Below are positions 13,620 to 17,271 of a stretch of DNA of 17,271 nt, in pieces. The position numbers and the translations under genes were made by a program. Numbering within the stretch: position 1 is the stretch's first letter; every line of letters starts with the position of its first letter. The stretch is from UBA3305 sp002373555 (GTDB lineage: Bacteria > Bacillota > Clostridia > Lachnospirales > Lachnospiraceae): NCBI GenBank assembly GCA_946612455.1, contig CAMOER010000046.1, positions 1 through 17,271 of the forward strand, in the 5' to 3' direction. The notes beneath the pieces were generated by a model. It was not told the origin of the DNA and did not search any database. It saw only the letters and a list, made by a program, of their open reading frames with translations.

Positions 13620-14552
13620 TCAGGTTTCAATATGGTCCATCATGAATTCAATGATGCCGTTTTCCACTTCATCGCAGAGCTCGGCATAGTTATGAATCTC
13701 GTGACGGTAGCCGGAATACAGAAGCGTATCCACTTCATTTCCGTTGTCCGTGAGCCAGTTGGAGACCTGATAGACGCCGGTACCATACTGGCCGACGGGA
13801 TCCTGATCGCCTGCGATATTGTATACCGGCAGTTCCGGCGGTACTCTCTTTGCCCATTCCGGGCCGGTAATGCAGTCGATCATCTGGCAGAAATACAGGA
13901 ATGCCCTGTTGCTGGTCGGCTTCGTAAACGCATCGAAAGGATCGTTCGCGTGATCAAGCTGCACATACGGATCATCGCAGATCCATTCATTGCCGAGCTT
14001 GACGCCCTCGTCGCACCGCGCGAACATCCAGCCCATCAGCATTCCGCCGACATTCGGATCGGCTTCCTCTCCCTTTCCTTGTTCGATCAGCTGCTGCAGA
14101 TAAGCCATGCCCTCCGAAAGCCCCGGGAATTCACCGCTTGTTCCGCACAGGATCACCCCGTCAAGCTCCTCCCCGTACGCAGCGATATAGTCTCTGGCAA
14201 TAAATGAGCCCATGCTGTGCCCGTACAGGAAATACGGCAGCTCCGGATATTTCTCCTTTACGATGCCGGTCAGCGTGTGTTCATCCTCCATCATCGTGTG
14301 CGGGCCCTTATCGCCCCAGTCGCCCCAGCAGTCATTCTCCAGGGCCGTCTTCCCGTGTCCGACATGATCGTCTGCAGCGACAATGAATCCTGCGCTCATA
14401 AATTTCACGATCATGTGAAAATACCTGCGGGAATGCTCACCGAAGCCATGCACCAGCTGAACGATTCCAACCGGTCTGGCAGCAGGTACATAGATCCAGC
14501 CATAAACAGTGTCTCTCTCATTGTACGACGGAAATGTGACCTCATGCAGCAT
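13620..14552 (-). CDS. alpha/beta hydrolase, monoacylglycerol lipase-like
   Basis: This 310-aa serine hydrolase is of the Hydrolase_4/monoglyceride-lipase type and has no signal peptide. Features: VHGFGEHSRRY (34-44), the oxyanion-hole HG and lid-side motif; DDHVGHGKT (61-69); the nucleophile elbow GHSMGS with Ser113; a probable acid Asp in AGDQDPVGQYG; and a base His in YSGYRHEIHNY near residue 286. AGGAGGG lies 8 nt before the ATG and a consensus promoter lies further upstream. It is a lysophospholipase or monoacylglycerol lipase by family resemblance; the actual substrate is unknown. It converges on hflX with only 20 nt between the genes. A short GCCGG-GGAA-CCGGC hairpin there lacks a T-run. 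Confidence 0.92.
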   Translation of the reverse strand: MLHEVTFPSYNERDTVYGWIYVPAARPVGIVQLVHGFGEHSRRYFHMIVKFMSAGFIVAADDHVGHGKTALENDCWGDWGDKGPHTMMEDEHTLTGIVKEKYPELPYFLYGHSMGSFIARDYIAAYGEELDGVILCGTSGEFPGLSEGMAYLQQLIEQGKGEEADPNVGGMLMGWMFARCDEGVKLGNEWICDDPYVQLDHANDPFDAFTKPTSNRAFLYFCQMIDCITGPEWAKRVPPELPVYNIAGDQDPVGQYGTGVYQVSNWLTDNGNEVDTLLYSGYRHEIHNYAELCDEVENGIIEFMMDHIET

Positions 14553-14594
14553 TGCGAAACCCTCCTATGTTTAGATATTCACCGTTGCATGTCA

Positions 14595-14623
14595 ATTATA
14601 TAAGCAGAATAGCATTATTTCAA
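14595..14623 (-). promoter_or_regulatory. promoter of the lipase-like gene
   Basis: On the minus strand TTGAAA (14623-14618), 17-bp spacer, TATAAT (14600-14595). This is a near-consensus pair, 42 nt upstream of the start codon. Confidence 0.7.
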
Positions 14624-14659
14624 GACCACTTTATCTACAGACATGATCGTTTTCCCTTC

Positions 14660-15067
14660 TCATATGCAGGATCCACCCTCATCAGCGTGATCCTCTTCAT
14701 TTTCTGCTGTCGTTTCCGATACTTTTCTGATCTTGTACCAATAATCCGTCTTTTCCCCAAGCACATTCTCTTCAGCCGTCAGCTGCGGATTCTCAGCAAG
14801 AATCTGGGCGAAAAGAGGATAAAAAGCAGTGCTTTCCATGTTCGTACCGGCATCCAGTGCTTCCGAAAGGAATTCAAATTTGGATCTTCTTTTGTCCAAT
14901 GACAGTTTCTCCAACGAATCAGAATTCACATTTTGAAAACGCCAGACCGATCATCGCGCATAGAAAAATACTGATGAACGACCAGTTTCCAAACATCAAC
15001 CTGAAAATAAACCGAGGATTACGCCGATCAATACACCGATTAGTGTGAAGATGAACGAACGATTCAT
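14660..15067 (-). pseudogene. frame-broken small membrane protein gene
   Basis: Three consecutive minus-strand frames together read like one protein. Frame A starts at ATG 15067, with GGAGG 7 nt upstream, and encodes a hydrophobic helix (MNRSFIFTLIGVLIGVIL...) before TGA at 14998-14996. Frame B continues from ATG 14996, overlapping as TGATG, and encodes a second helix (SFISIFLCAMIGLAFS) before TGA at 14921-14919. Frame C (to 14660) encodes a soluble, charged tail of about 85 residues including KRRSKFEFLSEALDAG and PLFAQILAENPQLTAEEN, ending GGSCI. The simplest reading is a two-helix membrane protein of about 130 aa broken by two small indels. Three separate coupled mini-genes, or base-calling errors, are alternatives. 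I do not recognise the family. It has no similarity I can see to the small membrane protein at 10876. Confidence 0.6.
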
Positions 15068-15134
15068 TCATGTACCTCCATGCTGTACGGTTTCCTTCAT
15101 AACACTACATCTTTATAAAATCATTTACTACCTT

Positions 15135-15143
15135 AGTATATCA
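15135..15143 (-). promoter_or_regulatory. possible promoter of the broken membrane protein gene
   Basis: On the minus strand TGATATACT is an extended -10 match, 68 nt upstream of the frame A start. The -35 is not recognisable. Confidence 0.3.
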
Positions 15144-15165
15144 TCTTATTCTGCACGAATCCGTC

Positions 15166-15258
15166 ATTGTATTAGAAAGAATAATTGCTTTTCTAATCTC
15201 TGTCGTAGTAAGTGTGGTTGGCGCTTACATTTGCAAGTGGCTGGATGGAGATCAATAG
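15166..15258 (+). pseudogene. toxin-like hydrophobic mini-ORF without a normal start
   Basis: A plus-strand frame reads VLERIIAFLISVVVSVVG followed by AYICKWLDGDQ and a TAG stop. This is one hydrophobic helix followed by the ICKWLDG ending, which resembles short hydrophobic peptides I recall near terminators in Bacillota and often labelled holin-like or type I toxin-like. In frame there is no ATG, GTG or TTG back to the stop at 15100; only CTG (15151) or ATT (15166) could start it, and no Shine-Dalgarno is seen. It therefore looks like a decayed copy, or a gene with a rare start codon. A strong hairpin terminator lies 42 nt downstream, as expected for a short stand-alone transcript. Confidence 0.4.
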
Positions 15259-15300
15259 TACGCAGCCAGCACAAACGGAGCAGCTCACCGTAAGGAGCAA

Positions 15301-15335
15301 GAAAACCCCAGAGAGTCGCAGCCTCTGGGGTTTTC
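15301..15335. terminator. strong bidirectional hairpin terminator
   Basis: Perfect 13-bp stem GAAAACCCCAGAG (15301-15313) with CTCTGGGGTTTTC (15323-15335), 9-nt loop. The right side gives a TTTTC run for plus-strand transcripts from the toxin-like mini-ORF; the left side gives TTTTC-TT for minus-strand transcripts of the surface protein gene. Confidence 0.85.
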
Positions 15336-15475
15336 GTTCGCACATGGAAATTACCGCTTTCCTTAGCTGAATCTAGGATACACCATTATTCATAAAATGT
15401 CATTGAACATCATTTTATAAGATTGAGACGTTTTCGATATCTTCTGAGTTCCTTCTTAAGAAGCCTGGTTCTTCT
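15336..15475. other. A+T-rich intergenic stretch after the surface protein gene
   Basis: No gene is seen. It contains an 8-bp inverted repeat, ATAAAATG (15392-15399) with CATTTTAT (15411-15418), without a T-run, and the palindrome CTTCTTAAGAAG (15452-15463). These may be mRNA 3'-end structures of the surface protein gene; the better terminator is at 15301-15335. Confidence 0.4.
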
Positions 15476-17271
15476 CTACTTTTTGACCTTCATGGTCTTC
15501 TTAAACCCGGTCTTTGAGGAGAACAGTTTCTTATAATTCTTCAGCTTTGCCTTCGGTACTTTGATAGCAGCTTTCTTATCGATGCTCTTGATCGCATTCT
15601 TGCCGACGGATTTCAGCTTCGTCGATTTAATGGTGATCGTCTTCAGCTTCTTGTCGCCGGAGAAAGCAGACTTTCCGATCTTGGTAACGCCTTTTCCGAT
15701 CGTTACCTTTGTCAGCTTCGTATTGCCGGCAAATGCGCTTGTCCCGATGGTTTTGACATTATCTCCAATGGTGACCTTCTTGATTTTTGTGAACTTGTTA
15801 AATGCCTTGTTTCCGACGGCGGTAACCTTGAACAGGGCGCCATTGATCTTTATCGTCTTCGGAACGGTCAGCTTTGTCAGTTTGGTCTTCTTTTTGGTCG
15901 TACCGGTGAGGGTGACCGTACCGCTGCCCTCCATGTCGGCATTGGTCACTTTATACTTCATCTTGGAAACGATATAGGTTTTACCCTTCACCACAGTCTT
16001 GGCGGCCTTCTCAGATTCTTCTTTTGCCTTCTCCAGTGCCGCAATCTTCGCTTCCGCATCCGTCAGCTTCTTCAAAGTATCCGCAGGCACCAGTTTCTTC
16101 TGCGCATCGGTCAGCTTATCATATGATGCGCGGACAGCTGTGACAGCATCCTTGTCCGCGAGCGTCATCGCGTCCGCAGCTTTCAGAGCAGTGATAGACG
16201 AAACTGCGGTATCTGCTGCCTTTTTATCCACTTCCATGTCATCCGATGTATTTGTATTATCCGGATTTGTTGCCGCTTCCGAGATCTTAAACGTCTTTGA
16301 AACAGAACCGGTATAATTTCCTGCTCCCGTGATCTTTACGGTTGCTGTTCCGACTTCTGTATTATTGCTGTATTCCACCGTATAGTCCGTGCCGGATTTC
16401 AGCGTGAAGTTCGTACCATTTACATCCATTTTCACGGTCACGTTCTGTGTCAGCGTCTTCCCGGTATATGTTTTATCCGAAATCCCTGTCACGGCTGCTT
16501 TTGCGATGTCGATCTGCTTTATCGTTACAGATTCCGTTCCCGTAATGGTCAGCGTCTTGTGATCGGAGCTGATATCCGCAGTATATCCAGACGTGATCTT
16601 TTTCCCGCCGTAAATAAACTCAAAAGTATCTCCGAATTTCCACTCGCCCTTTGCCTTCAGTTCAACAGAGTGTCTGTAGGTCTTTCCGACTTTGGGGATG
16701 CCCGACCCGCCTTTCATATCAATCACTGAATCGCTGATCCAGGCTTCGTTTGTGATCTCCATCTTGTCTGTGAAATTCACGCCGTCCGCATCTTTCTCAT
16801 CATGGACTTCCGCGGTAAACGGCACTACATTGACCGGATCAAGTGCCGTCCAGATATTTCCGATGTCAACAGTGGTGATCTGGCTGGTTTGCACTGCAGC
16901 CGGCTTTACTGTCAGTGCAATTTTGTTGAACTCACTGGCATAGTCGGTCAGCTTATCCCCGTTGATCTGTTCACTAAAAACATACATCGTGTAGTCTCCT
17001 GCTGTCAGACCTGCAGGAATATTTACAACCTGACCGCCATCGGCTGAGGCTGCACTGTTATTTGCGATGTTGCCGTAGTATTTCGCAGTACCTTTACTGT
17101 CACACAGGATCACGGACACATATTCATTATTTCCGGTCTTCGCGCCGGAATAAACGACCGGTATACTCCATTCAGAATAGCCCTTATCCGCTTCAAGAGT
17201 CGCTCCGGTCGCGGCGGCAGCGTTAAAACCACTGCGGCTTGCATCCTTCAGCGTCAGTTTCCATTCATTTG
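15476..17271 (-). CDS. large surface protein with Ig-like and BspA-type leucine-rich repeats, 5' end outside window
   Basis: The frame stays open to the window edge, so only the last 598 aa are visible and any signal peptide is off-window. From the visible N-terminus: a beta-rich region of about 130 residues (TLKDASRSG..., GDYTMYVFSEQ); a second beta-rich region; an Ig-like module with the typical YTGKTLTQNVTV and GTDYTVEYSNNTEVGTATV, GAGNYTGSVSKTFKI; an Asn/Thr/Asp linker; an Ala/Lys-rich helical stretch (VRASYDKLTDAQKKL, a FIVAR-like pattern, with KKLTDAEAKIAALEKAKEE); then BspA-type LRR_5 repeats such as KKVTIGDNVKTIGTSAFAG and TKVTIGKGVTKIGKSAFSG. The Lys-rich tail ends KTMKVKK. There is no LPXTG anchor, so retention may be by the basic tail, an N-terminal element, or none. 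Adhesion or host/microbe contact is typical of the family; here it is inference. Confidence 0.88.
   Translation of the reverse strand, partial: NEWKLTLKDASRSGFNAAAATGATLEADKGYSEWSIPVVYSGAKTGNNEYVSVILCDSKGTAKYYGNIANNSAASADGGQVVNIPAGLTAGDYTMYVFSEQINGDKLTDYASEFNKIALTVKPAAVQTSQITTVDIGNIWTALDPVNVVPFTAEVHDEKDADGVNFTDKMEITNEAWISDSVIDMKGGSGIPKVGKTYRHSVELKAKGEWKFGDTFEFIYGGKKITSGYTADISSDHKTLTITGTESVTIKQIDIAKAAVTGISDKTYTGKTLTQNVTVKMDVNGTNFTLKSGTDYTVEYSNNTEVGTATVKITGAGNYTGSVSKTFKISEAATNPDNTNTSDDMEVDKKAADTAVSSITALKAADAMTLADKDAVTAVRASYDKLTDAQKKLVPADTLKKLTDAEAKIAALEKAKEESEKAAKTVVKGKTYIVSKMKYKVTNADMEGSGTVTLTGTTKKKTKLTKLTVPKTIKINGALFKVTAVGNKAFNKFTKIKKVTIGDNVKTIGTSAFAGNTKLTKVTIGKGVTKIGKSAFSGDKKLKTITIKSTKLKSVGKNAIKSIDKKAAIKVPKAKLKNYKKLFSSKTGFKKTMKVKK

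Noticed and set aside
12223..13620. Long minus-strand frame opposite hflX
   Set aside because: Antisense shadow of a gene with all GTPase motifs; it has no start signals.

Overview
The window looks like a chromosomal segment from an anaerobic, low-oxygen-adapted Bacillota (Firmicutes), probably gut-associated. The evidence is an oxygen-sensitive glycyl radical enzyme with its radical-SAM activase, strong GGAGG-type ribosome binding sites at 5-9 nt, many TGnTATAAT extended -10 boxes, rho-independent terminators, and a large BspA-type leucine-rich-repeat surface protein. The exact order (Lachnospiraceae-like or Erysipelotrichia-like) cannot be fixed from the sequence alone. No tRNA, rRNA, CRISPR array, transposase or phage gene was seen.

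Layout. Positions 1-345 hold no gene: an A+T-rich stretch followed by a degenerate 41-bp tandem repeat. Positions 347-4885 (minus strand) hold an AraC-type regulator, then a glycyl radical enzyme (GRE) and its activating enzyme, closed by a terminator at 347-376. The GRE and activase form a tight operon, and the regulator has its own divergent intergenic region. aspS (5135-6913, plus) follows with a consensus promoter and a strong terminator. Next comes a run of small, mostly single-gene units arranged as divergent and convergent pairs: an HGGG-type esterase (minus) diverging from a nucleoside-hydrolase-like protein (plus); a flavin reductase-like protein (minus) diverging from a DUF362 protein (plus); a small one-helix membrane protein (minus) diverging from an aldo/keto reductase (plus); HflX (plus) converging on a monoacylglycerol-lipase-like hydrolase (minus).

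From about 14553 to 15475 the sequence becomes A+T-rich and contains decayed material: a frame-broken membrane protein gene on the minus strand, and on the plus strand a hydrophobic toxin-like mini-ORF with no normal start codon, ending at a perfect 13-bp hairpin terminator. The right edge is the C-terminal part of a large secreted repeat protein (minus strand) that continues beyond the window.

How the genes work together: only the AraC/GRE/activase block reads as a pathway module. The GRE has the catalytic Cys-Val-Glu and glycyl-radical motifs but appears to lack residues that characterise the diol/choline/hydroxyproline branch, so its substrate is unknown; this is the best candidate here for undescribed chemistry. 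The other genes are housekeeping (aspS, hflX) or stand-alone accessory enzymes.
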